Assembly: GCA_943735955.1 (NCBI GenBank)
Contig: OX030963.1
Coordinates: 3,772,658-3,836,657 of the forward strand
From: Piscicola geometra
Lineage: Eukaryota; Annelida; Clitellata; Hirudinida; Piscicolidae
DNA length: 64,000 bases
Direction: 5' to 3'
Shown: one piece after another, positions 25,801 through 36,100 of the stretch
Layout: every line of letters begins with the position of its first letter
Position numbering within the stretch: position 1 is the stretch's first letter
Notes under the pieces: generated by a model
Told to the model about the DNA's origin: nothing
What the model saw: the letters and a program-made list of their open reading frames with translations, nothing else
The model's database searches: none
Program-made: the position numbers and the translations under genes

Positions 25801-28800
25801 ACGATGCCACCAGCCGCAGCAACCCTCCTGCAGCCGAACTTCGCCATGAAGATGCTGACTATGGGACCTGTGTGGGTGGTCGGAAGGGTGGTCGGGAGGG
25901 TGGTTTGGGAGGGGGTTGGGAGGGTGGTTTGGAGGGTGGTCGAGAGGGGGTTTGGAGGGGGTTGGAAGAGGGTTGGGAGGGTAGTTGGGAGGGTGGTTGA
26001 GAGGGAGTTGGGAGGGTGGTTGGGAGGGTGGTTGGGAGGATGGTCGGGAGGGTGGTCGGGAGGGTGGTTGGGTGGGTGGTTGGGAAGGGGTCGGGAGGGT
26101 GGTTTGGAGGGTGGTTGGAAGGGGGTTGAAAGGGGGTTGAGAGGGTGGTTGGGAGGGTGGTTGGGAGGGTGGTTGAGAGGGAGTTGGGAGGGTGGTTGGG
26201 AGGGTGGTTGGAAGGGGTTGGGAAGATGGTCGGGAGGGTGGGTTGGGAGGGTGGTTGGGAGGGTGGTTGGGTGGGTGGTTGGGAAGGGGTTGGGAGGGGG
26301 GTTGGGAGGGGGTTGGGAGGGTGGTTGCGAGGGTGGTTGGGTGGGTGGTTGGGAGGGGGTTGGAAGGGGGGATGGGAGGGTGGTTGGGAGGGTGGTTGGG
26401 AGGGGGTTGGGAGAGGGTTGGGTGGGTGTTTGGGAGGAGGTTGGTAGGGTATGAAGAGGGTTGAAAGGGGGTTGGAAGGGTGGTTGGGAGGGGGTTGGAA
26501 GGGTGGTTGGGAGGGACCTGTGTGGGTGGTCGGGAGGTGGTTGGGAGGGTGGTTGGAAGAGTGGTTGGGAGGGTGGTTGGAAGGGGGGTCGAGAGGGGTA
26601 GTTGGGAGGGTGGTTGGAAGGGCGGTTGGGAGGGTGGTTGGGAGGGTGGTCGGGAGGGTGGTTGGGTTGGTTGTGGTGAAGGAGTGGGGAGGGTGGTTAG
26701 GTTGGTGGTGGTGAAGGAGTGAGGAGGGTGGTTGGGTGGGGTAGTATAGGGAGTATAATAGGTGGGAATGATGTGTGGTAGAATGATAAAACGTGGTCGA
26801 GAAAGTGGTTGGGGGGGGATGATGTGGTTTAGTGTAAGGCAAAGGGGGAGGGAAAAATTATGTGGCATAAGGTTAGACTAGTTTGGATGGGAATAGTGTG
26901 GTGGTAAGAAGGGGTGTTTGGGTAGAACCGTTGTGTTGAAGGAAGGATGGCTGGGTGAGAATGGGTGGTTGAAAATATAGGTGTAGTGGTTGTGTGGGTC
27001 AGGATATATTAAACAAAGTTGAAAATGGTTTTGTTGGCGGGGCTGAAAAATAACGAAGAGAAACTGTTTGGTTTGTGCGTTTGTGAGATGACAGTATGGG
27101 GGTGTGTGATGAGGGTTGTTGAATGGAGAATGATAGATATGATATAGAGTGATGATTAGATAAGATGGGGAGGAGAATAGGTGGGTGGTGAGGTGTTGTG
27201 CTTATTGTAATCTGTAGTGACAAAGGTCCTGCCAATTTAGGTTTAAAATATATGATGCCAATGATAAAAATGAAGGATGGTTGTGATAATGATGAAACTT
27301 TCTGGTGATGATAATGATGAAACTTTCTGGTGATGATAATGATTAAACTTTCTGGTGATGATATTGATTAATTTAGTATAGAATTCTTCATTGCAATCGT
27401 CATTATCATCATCACATTTCAAAGATACAGCACATGATTGTCACATGAATTTGATCAAGACGCATCCTAATAATAATAATATTAATGAGAATAATAATAA
27501 TGATAATGACGAGCATTATTATAGTGGCGTATAACCTAAACGGGTTATACGCATTTTCATTTGCGCCTTTGGTTACTAGGGCATTGGTTGCACTTGAAAC
27601 TAGGACCTTTCATTATTGGTCAAGCCGAGAGTCGTTGCCAACTCAGCTACCCGTTCACAATCTATCCTAAATAAAATAACATTCTACAGTGAATATAAAA
27701 GTAATGTATACAATAAAACCACTTATAATTGGTTGAAAAACAGTATCATTAGAATTTATTTAATGTATTTTTACTCATTATTTTTGAAATTTTTAAAATT
27801 TAAATTATTTGATGATAGAGAACATAGTCTAAGTTCTAATTGAAGGAAAGCCAAAGAGCACATTTTCAAATAAATCATTTTTTCCCTTTTATTTTTAGTA
27901 TTTTATAACAATTTTTAAGAGATCAAAGTTAACTTTTTATTCTTTAAAAAAATCTCAAATATACTTATTATTATTTTCCTTACTTTCTTTTATATTATTT
28001 TATATATAGTATATAATATACACATATTGAGAATTTATTTTAAATATAATTGACTTTAAATGAGTCTGAAGAATGCTAAGTCAAATTATTTGAATGCTAA
28101 AAATGTAAAAATACAAATTTTATGATTATAACATTTATTCTTGAATAAGTCAATAAAAATAGTACTACAGATATGTATGAATAAAAGATAAATAAAAGAT
28201 TAAATAATAATAATAAAATACAAATTTTTTATTAATGATCATAACAATTGCCACTTTTGGATAAATAACAATGAAATTATGTAAGGTATACTTTGAATTA
28301 AACACCCTTGAAATACAATAAATATTACCATCAACACAATACAATACAATAAAACACAATACAATATAATTAAATACAATAAAATACAGAACAATACAAT
28401 ATAATAAAGAATAAAAATTTGTTTATACAACATATGAAAGGTAGGTCCAAGGACAATGTCTGACATTTGTGATGTTAACAAGGTTCTTTATGAAGAGTGT
28501 TAGTCAAGCCTTTTGAAACATTTAAAATGTTAACTGTTATAATAAGAAACAGAGTCTACTTTTGAAAACTACTGTTGCAAGAACTTATATTAGTAATCAT
28601 CACCATCAACTTCATCGTAACTATCATCATCACCTTCCTCCTCCACCTCCTCTTTCTGCCCATCATCATCATATCAATAATTAGATACGCCTACTTATAT
28701 TGATTCAATCAATCAATCAAATAGATTTGATTTTTTTTAATTATTTTAGTGCAACTAGTAATGCAAATAAAAACAATGTCATATTTTCTATAAATACTGC

Positions 28801-28843
28801 CCTTGAAAAAAATCATAGCCAAATATTAATAATACTGCTGTGG

Positions 28844-28927
<84 letters not shown>

Positions 28928-30184
28928 ATACCACCACTCAGACTACCAGACAAATAAATATAAAAAGCTATTATACTTATTTTAAATCTGATAAAACAGC
29001 TCTTTGTTATTGTTATTACTTGACATTTAAAAAGAATACTATTCAAAAATATAAAAAATCCATTTTTTATAGCATATTATGAATCAGTCTTAACCTATTG
29101 CAAAACAAATCTTGAACCTATTATTCAAAAATTTCAAAAATATTGAGGAAAAAAAATGTTTAACTTATTGGAAAAAATGATATAATAATAAGAATAAAAT
29201 AAAAGACCAATGATAAAATTTATTTTCAATTAAAAATAGCCATTCAAAACCCCAAAAAATACTAAATATCTATTTAAAAATTGCCAAAAATTTTGGCATT
29301 TGTTTAAAAAGATAATTATGACGACAAAAGCTTAAGCAATAATTATAACAATAAAATTATTTATGGGAATAATAAAAATAATTTTGCTGACAATGCAGAG
29401 AATGTTAATGAAGATAAGTTAAAACTATTTGGAATGTGATTAGATGTCAATCATGGAATGATTAGGCAATGAGCAATTCATACCTTAGTGACAGGCATTC
29501 ACTGCACTGTGAAACTACTCCCCCCTGTCTAGATTCTTATCCCTCAATCTCACTTATTACTATTATTATTATTAATCCCACTCTATCAACACCTTGCCCT
29601 CATTCACCTCTACCTGATTGCACACGCCTAACCCTAACCTGATACACAACCCACCCCTTCACCCACCAACCACGAAATAAACAACCTTAACCCACCCTCA
29701 CCCAACCATCACCAACCACCCACTACAAAACTTGACCAACCCTCACAGCCACCAACCACCCTTCCATCTCCCACTCACCAACAATCAAGTAAACGCCCGG
29801 CACGAGCGATCCAACCAACGCAGTCACCGTATCTCCAGCCTCGAATGTGTCTGTCAGGCCTTGGTAGATGGTCGCGTAGGTGTAACAAACTCCGTCAACC
29901 AAAAGATTGGTGAAAAAGGAAGCCATCATCACCATCCAGCCCCACCCTCCGTCCGGTGGGAGGGGCACGTCATATACACTTTCCATGTCATCATCGAAAT
30001 GTTTTTTCGTTGGTGACGATGTGGTGGTGGTATTGGTTGTTGCTGCTGCTTTTGGGTGGATCTTTTGACTAGGTGTTGTAGTCGACATTGTTGTAGTTGT
30101 TGGCTCAGATGGTGTTGTTGACATGATCTCTTTAATGGCCTTCAAGTTTGCCTCTTCTTCCTTCGCCACTTCGTACTTTGACAT
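18970..30184 (-). CDS. SLC16 family (monocarboxylate-transporter-like) membrane transporter
   Basis: Plasma-membrane major-facilitator transporter of the MCT/SLC16 family; members carry lactate/pyruvate or other small substrates. Exons on the minus strand: 29779-30184, 25724-25867, 25265-25372, 24750-24967, 24204-24344, 23647-23735, 23389-23440, 23038-23112, 22611-22704, 22218-22332, 21650-21807, 21074-21199, 18970-19169. All have GT/AG ends; total 1,926 nt = 641 aa plus stop, so the model closes exactly. Exon 1 carries the family signature PPDGGWGW at the start of TM1 (about residue 75). Six N-terminal helices end in exon 4. Exons 5-8 make a hydrophilic central loop. TM7-12 follow, with [30 protein letters not shown] and GSPISG typical of MCT TM8-11. 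The C-terminus is charged and cytosolic. The substrate cannot be deduced; the TM1 Lys of MCT1 is absent. Four small internal exons (52-94 nt). Confidence 0.92.
19270..19345 (+). repeat. (GT)n microsatellite beside the hAT element
   Basis: Short GT/GTAT tract that abuts the left end of the transposon, in the last SLC16 intron. Confidence 0.85.
19349..20925 (+). mobile_element. Degenerate hAT DNA transposon
   Basis: Ends are inverted: TAGAGGTCGGAC at 19349-19360 and its reverse complement GTCCGACCTCTA at 20914-20925. GTATGTAT flanks both sides (19341-19348 and 20926-20933), the 8-bp duplication size of hAT elements, though the flank is itself a GTAT repeat. Both ends carry G-rich direct subrepeats (CGGGAACGGGACGGGA). 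Inside, plus-strand fragments resemble hAT transposase: LLHPQYERI near 19910 and a C-terminal dimerisation segment at 20368-20526 ([13 protein letters not shown], ending KNND and a stop). Stops and frame changes break the rest, so it is inactive. It sits antisense in the last intron of the SLC16 gene. Confidence 0.85.
20368..20526 (+). pseudogene. hAT transposase C-terminal (dimerisation) remnant
   Basis: Open frame of about 52 codons up to a TAA. The pattern R-N-F-S-x-C/A-G-R-L followed by LKVETLNGL matches the conserved hAT C-terminal dimerisation region. Upstream transposase sequence is interrupted, so this is a broken gene. Confidence 0.75.
20926..21068 (+). repeat. (GTAT)n microsatellite
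   Basis: About 130 bp of GTAT/TATG repeats to the right of the hAT element, ending in GCAT variants just before the donor of the SLC16 exon ending at 21074. Confidence 0.95.
21378..21640 (-). repeat. C-rich minisatellite in SLC16 intron 11
   Basis: Units of the type CTCCACCCTTCCCCTAATCC with C-run spacers, directly next to the donor of the exon ending at 21650. Purine-rich on the coding (minus) strand. Confidence 0.9.
22765..22985 (+). repeat. (GT)n tract and GTTTGTGTGATTAAGT-type repeat
   Basis: GT microsatellite at about 22770-22830, then a G-rich stretch, then a 16-18 bp repeat of the GTGTTTGTGTGATTAA type to 22985. All in the SLC16 intron between exons 23038-23112 and 22611-22704. Confidence 0.85.
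23110..23360 (+). repeat. GATGGATA-type degenerate tetranucleotide repeat
   Basis: Degenerate (GGAT)n. Read on the gene strand it is (ATCC)n and runs into the acceptor CATCCATCAG of the SLC16 exon starting at 23112. Confidence 0.85.
23742..23990 (+). repeat. GGATGTGTGGGTGGAT-type repeat
   Basis: Higher-order repeat built from GGAT and GTGGGTGGATATGTAGGTAGAT. On the gene strand it forms the pyrimidine-rich region just before the acceptor of the SLC16 exon starting at 23735. Confidence 0.9.
25868..26745 (+). repeat. GGTTGGGAGGGT minisatellite in SLC16 intron 1
   Basis: About 870 bp of 12-bp-type units (GGTTGGGAGGGT and variants), strongly G-rich on the plus strand and C-rich on the gene strand. 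It begins exactly at the acceptor of the second coding exon (25867). The 21-bp acceptor-spanning sequence at 25864-25884 recurs at 26515-26535 inside the array. The Gly/Trp/Val and Pro/Ser/Thr ORFs are artefacts. Confidence 0.95.
27285..27370 (+). repeat. GATGATAATGATGAAACTTTCTGGT repeat, 3 copies
   Basis: Short tandem repeat of about 26-28 bp in SLC16 intron 1. Confidence 0.8.
27530..27665 (-). mobile_element. SINE-like element, family B, copy 2
   Basis: Read on the minus strand it begins GAACGGGTAGCTGAGTTGGC and continues with GACTCTCGGCTTGACC, then GGTCCTAGTTTCAAGTGCAA. These look like A and B boxes of a tRNA-derived SINE. Best preserved head of the three copies. Same orientation as the SLC16 gene, in its intron 1. 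Confidence 0.6.
28849..28928 (+). repeat. (CTA)n trinucleotide repeat
   Basis: About 26 copies of CTA in SLC16 intron 1. It generates Leu, Thr and Ser homopolymer ORFs that are artefacts. Confidence 0.95.
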
Positions 30185-33143
30185 TTCTGCTCAAGTATCA
30201 AATATATTGACAGTTTTCTTTGAATAGCTCTTCAAGATTCTCTGTTTTTCAAGCCTCAGATTTTTATTCAACAGTCTTTATTGATAAAAATATTATATCA
30301 TATATATTATTATTCAGATTTTAATTAAAATATATTTTGTTAACTGCAATATTGTTTTTTTTGTATTTAAAAACGTGTTTATTGATTATCCTTGAATAGA
30401 AAGCCACAGGAACAGATGTCCACAGCCTGTATGCCGAACTGCAAAAAGATTAATGTAATTTTCATCCAGTAATAATACAACAAAAAACATAGGAAAAATG
30501 AAATTCGAACTTTTCTTCAAAAACCTAAAGGAGGATGCTTATATAAAAATTGTTTTATATATTAGAGTATTGCTCATAGTAAAATGAGTGCAAGGTACAA
30601 AATGGTGTTGTAAAATGATGATGGATTTCAAAGTGGTACTTGTACATGTGTGATCAAATGTAAGTATTTCACTCCTATATATACATGTCCATTTGAGAGT
30701 GAGACCAAGCAATAGAAACTTCAGTTCTTTTTTAAAGACCCTAAGACTTACTCTGTTCAGAATAAAGTGCCCAATTTGTTGATGGGGCAAAAAGTAAGAC
30801 ATCCCAGAAACTTTAGAATGTAATACCTTCAACCCAGATATTTAATTGTGAAGTTTATAGAAATTTTGCTGTTCTCATATATACATATAAATTATTGTTT
30901 TTGTGGGTTGTTTTTTTTGAATGTGTGGATATTTTCAAAAGGGTTTGTCTTCATGTCACTTTAAAGGGCTCAAAAGTACAAAGTGAAAAGGCTAAGAACA
31001 CTAAGATCAAGCTCTAAATGCAGATTTCAACACACCAATGTTTGTTGTTATTTATCCATAATAAAAACGATTTAATTCATTCTTTTAAATGGCACTTTGA
31101 TGTTGTGAATATTGTTGTTTTGGACTGGTTTGTTCAAGAAAGAACTTGGAAAGAGTTGCTTATCAAAGGTTCCATTTTTATTGGAATAGGAACAAAACAC
31201 TTGAAAAGAACTCATTGCTTTTTTTATTTTGAGAGACTTATTCTATCTTAGGTATATCTCACTTTTCAAGCATTTATCACACACTATCTTTGGGGGGGGG
31301 GGGGGGGGTTTCATTGCAGGTTTTAAAACCTTGCTCCAGGGATGAAAATTGAAAACTTGTTATAACTATATATTTATTATATAATTCTAATTTTCTAATT
31401 ATTATTTGTTATCTTTTTATTATTATTAATATAGATATCATTTACTTTTATTATTTGTTCAATTATTCTTTTTATGTAGGTTCTGGTTCAAGAAATCACA
31501 TGAGGGTTCATGTGCATTGTGACATAATTATATAGGGCCTGATATCAAATTTTTAAAGCAATAAAAAAAGATTAATGCAAAGATTGTTCAAGTATTAACT
31601 TGTAACTTAGTGGAACTAACCAATTTACTGTGAATTTCCACTTAATGTCACCTTTAACTTGAATGCTTAAGATATCACTTGATAATAAAACCCCAGTTCT
31701 TGTCACTGACACTATTTTTTCAAAGTTATCTTTACAATGAGTGCTTAAGCCTTGAGGCAATCTTATCTTGATTAATGGTCCTTATTTTCCACTCGATTTA
31801 CACCCTTTCATCTCTTAAATCGTCCACTCCACACCTTTCATTATCTGATTATCATAATTCATTCCTTCAACCTGCAGTCGCACCTCAGACGTTGCACACC
31901 TTTCCATCACGGAAAATTTAGATTTGAGAAAATTTTCAAATATTTGCAAATACTAAATGTAAAAATAAATTATACAAAAACTAACATAAAATGTTCACTA
32001 AAAAAAGAAAATTGTAACTTTACCGACACGTGGAAACAGCGAGATATGCCTAGAAATAAATGCTTAGCAAACATGAGCGATACATTTCGTTTGTATACAT
32101 TCCCAAATCAAGAACATGAAAGTTATAAATCTTACTGTAGTGACTAAACTGACAGACGCAAAGAGCTAGACACGAATTTGTTTTGTAAGCAAGCTTTTTA
32201 AGAAATCCGGGTATATAACTTTACATAGACATAGAGTCTTATGTATTATAAGGATAAAGTAGCGCCTAATGGGTTTATTTGAATCTTGGGTGATGAAATC
32301 TTTCACGTATTTCAAGGGGTGTGCCGGATATGTGTGGGTGTTTATGTGTATCTTACACCGAAAATATAAATAATTTTTCATGATAGTTTAAACATAAAAA
32401 TGTTTTTTCATTCTTAAAATTGTGTGATTAGTTTTTGCATGACTTTATCTATCGATAGATTGGAACATTTTATTTGATATTTTTAAAATTTTATTAATTT
32501 CAATATAATTTATTATCTTCAATAGAAATGGATAAAATAAATCTGGTATAAAATTGTATATGAAATTTTAATTTACCATGAATACTTTGAATATCAATTT
32601 TTTTATTATTAATTTTATTAAAATAATTTTTAAAAAGTTCAAATGAAAGTTTAAAACTATTGAAACTGTTTTTAAATTATTTATTTTCTGAGTCCTAAAC
32701 TCATCTGATTATTACAACAATTTTTAAAAAATAAATAAAACCTATATGAAAAAAAAATTTAAAAATGCACTTATATTAATTGCAAAGATGAAAGTTTGAA
32801 TGAACAATTTCCTATGGCTTAAAAAGATACTTAACGAAAACTATAAATTACGGTCTAGAATTATTTAGCTACGTGTTGACAGTGAGGATGTGAAAGATGT
32901 ATACAAAGAGGATGTAAGATGAAAAAGAAATAGAATGATGATGAGGGTAATGATGATGATGTTGATAGTGGTGATGATGATGATGATTATTAGAATGGTG
33001 CTGATAATGATTATATTCAAGGTCTATTTCTTCTTCTTTCCTGCATTACTTGGTTTCGAACCTTGGTTGAAATAAATAAATAAATAGGATTTAACTATAA
33101 TATTCTAATATAAATTATATTATATAATTTAAAATAATATTTT
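30185..33143. other. Intergenic region between SLC16 5' end and KLHL10 3' end
   Basis: AT-rich, with no convincing gene. The SLC16 promoter/5' UTR should lie just above 30184. An ORF at 31018-31251 and the sequence around 30480-31560 are unusually non-repetitive but match nothing I know; they may be an old transposon fragment. A G17 homopolymer is at 31292-31308. GATGAT trinucleotide repeats lie near 32930-33000. A B-box-like GGTTCGAAACC (minus strand, about 33046-33058) may be a SINE scrap. Confidence 0.55.
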
Positions 33144-36100
33144 TTAAATAAGATTAAACCATAAAGTGGGCGCTATACCAACTTTATCAATGTAATCCTC
33201 GACGTTGGGCAATCCTTTAACTACGCACGCACTTAAGGCACTTCTGTACAGATTCATGTCTGTGCAGTCATACCTGCATGGATGGATAGATGAATAGATA
33301 GATGGATGCATGCATGGATGGATGTATGCATGGATGGATGCATGAATAGATAAATGAATTAATTAATGGGGATGGATGGATGGTTGCATAAATGAATGGA
33401 ATGATGGAAAAATGGATGGATAAAGTAAATTAATGGTCAGTTGGATGGTTTGGGTAATTCCCTTAATCACCTTTCACCTATGAAAGATGGATGTACGGTT
33501 GGATGAATGCATGGTTGAATGAATGCATAGATGCACGAATGAATGAATTCACCCATTCACTAAGCCTTACCCACCATTCATCCGCTCCAGGGTCGTAGCA
33601 TTCGACTTGGAAGATGGTGGTCACTCCGTTGAATCCCCCTATAGCGTACAACATGTCATCCATCACCTTTTGGAGGAATTATTATTATGTAATTCAAATA
33701 AAAAAATCATTTTTACAAATTTACATTTAATATTCTTTATTTAATTCAAATAAAGAATCATTTTTTAAAATTTACATGTAATGTTCTTTATGTAATTCAA
33801 ATAAAGTATGATTTTTGAAAAATTTGCATTTAATTTTGTTTATGTAGTTCAAATAGAAAATCATTTTGTAAATTTTGTTTTATATAACTCAAATTAATAA
33901 TCATATTAATTTATTTTAGTTCGTTGACAGACTGTTTTTTTCTGTGTATTTTTTTTCGTTTTGTTTTTTAAGAGCAAACTTATTTTTTGAAATTGGGATA
34001 AATAAATTTTTTAACCCACCCTTAAACATCTTCCACTTGGACACATTTTCCTCCTATTTACTTCACTAATAAATGGGAACCATTTTCCTCCAATTATTAT
34101 TTCCTCCACTTACAATTTCCCTCTATTCCAATTTCCCCGATTTAAATTGCCATTCCAACTTACCCCCTTCCCCCCCATTTCACCACCATCAAAACCTCAA
34201 TTCCAAAGTTGCTCCTGGGGCTGTACATCTCCATGATGTTGTTCCATGTGTTGTTCACTGGATTGTATCTTTCTCCGCTGTTCATCCTCGTTATGCCGTT
34301 GAAACCGCCTATGGCGTACACAAAACTGGAAAGAAATGGATGGTGTTTGGGTGGAATGGTGGCTAAAATGGAGTTTTGAATGGAAGAAGGTTGAAATAGA
34401 GATTGTAATAGAGGGTAGAAATAAATGCGGAATGGATATAGTTGAAAAAAGTGTGAAATGGGTAGAAGTGGTTCCAAAAAAATAGTGGGAAATGAAAATA
34501 ATGAAGAAGGAAATCAGGTTTGTTGTGAAGTAAGGAAAAATGGCTTTATCCTTTTAAATTTGTTCATCGTAAAACCCGGAATTAATCAAATATAACCTTT
34601 CTCCTATAACTGCCTATTTTTCTCTAAAACCCTCCCTTATAAAACCCCTATCCTAAACCCCTTCCCCCAAAATAACCCCCCCCCCCCTCCTCCTAGACAC
34701 CCCCCCCCCCTCCCCAAAATAACCCTCCTCTCCTAGACAAACCCCCTCCCCCTCACCCATCAAGGGCAATCACTCCAATTCCAGATCTTCTATTCCTCAT
34801 CGGGGCGACCATCGTCCACTGCTTCGTTTGCGGGTCGTAACACTCTGCCGTGTTCAGGCACTCTTGGCCGTTGAACCCGCCTGCTATGTACACTTTGCCT
34901 TCACGGGATGGATAGAAGGTTTGAGAGATGACATTTTAAACTTTAAAAAATGGTTTTAATTTCTGAAAATATTCATTATTTTAAGCAAATTAATGAATTT
35001 TTGGCGTTTTCAACCATTTTTTTCATCTTCACACATAATCTAAATTAAAATCTTATACACGGATCAACCATGCACCTACTAATTTTCCTTCCCGTCATCT
35101 AACAAACCTTAGTTTCAAATGACTTATCAACCCAATTTCTTTTTTTCACAACCCATCATACAAACCATAATTCTATATCACTCACAACCGACCGATTTCC
35201 CCCCTCTCTCATCCCCTCATTTTCCATTCCACCATCATCCTCAACCCCCTTTAAACATGAACGTATAGCTGACAGAGTAACGAATCGGTTTGACCAACGG
35301 TAGATCCTAGCATCGAGTGCAACTGATGCCCTAGTAGCAAGCGCTTAAGATGCACACCTGGGCGCGCTATATAAAAACGGCGATTTATTTTCTGTTTACA
35401 ACCTCCCATGTAGATGCAGACACCCTAATTCCCACCCTCGAGTCCCCTCCTCTCCAACCTCCCAGGGTAGTGGCAGAAGCGTCGCTCCTTTGGTGGTTCA
35501 TGGGCGTGATGAGGGTCCACTGGTTCGTGTCGGGGGTGTATCTCTCAGCGGTGTTTTGGCGCACGTGCCCGTCGAAACCACCCATGGCGTATAAACAATT
35601 GTCGAGTACCGCTACACTGACGTAGCATCTGTTTTATTGTGAGATGGGGGTTTAGGGTAGTGAGAGGGATTTTTTTACATGTTTTTTTTGGCTATTTTGG
35701 ATGGTTTGTAGATTTCAGAAAATTGAATTGGATAGATTTTTGTGTACCCTGTAGATTTTAGAAAAGTGGGCTGAATAGATTTTTTCGTTGTTTTAAAATG
35801 TGTTTTGAGATAATTCAAATAGGTTTTAACTGAGTTTATTCGAACTCTTTATTAAACTCCATCTCAACCTTTTGGAGTTCATGGGAGCGGCTTCGGTCCA
35901 CTCCTTGAGAACAGGGTTGAAACATCGGACACTGCGTGGAAAGTATACAAGAAAGAGTGCTGAAGATTGAGATTGTGGAACAAAAATGGATTGAAAAGTA
36001 ATTAAGCTTTTATTAATTTAAGTTTTTTTAAAATCAGTTATTAATAAATAAAATTTTTAACAAATCTTATTATTCCTTAATAAAAGTTTAATTAATCCAA

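Noticed and set aside
25591..26868. 425-aa Pro/Ser/Thr and overlapping Gly/Trp/Val ORFs
   Set aside because: They are translations of the GGTTGGGAGGGT minisatellite; true coding here is limited to the SLC16 exon 25724-25867.
33144..33273. Apparent SINE tail with GGGCGCTATACC
   Set aside because: The sequence is the last KLHL10 exon on the minus strand ([20 protein letters not shown]).
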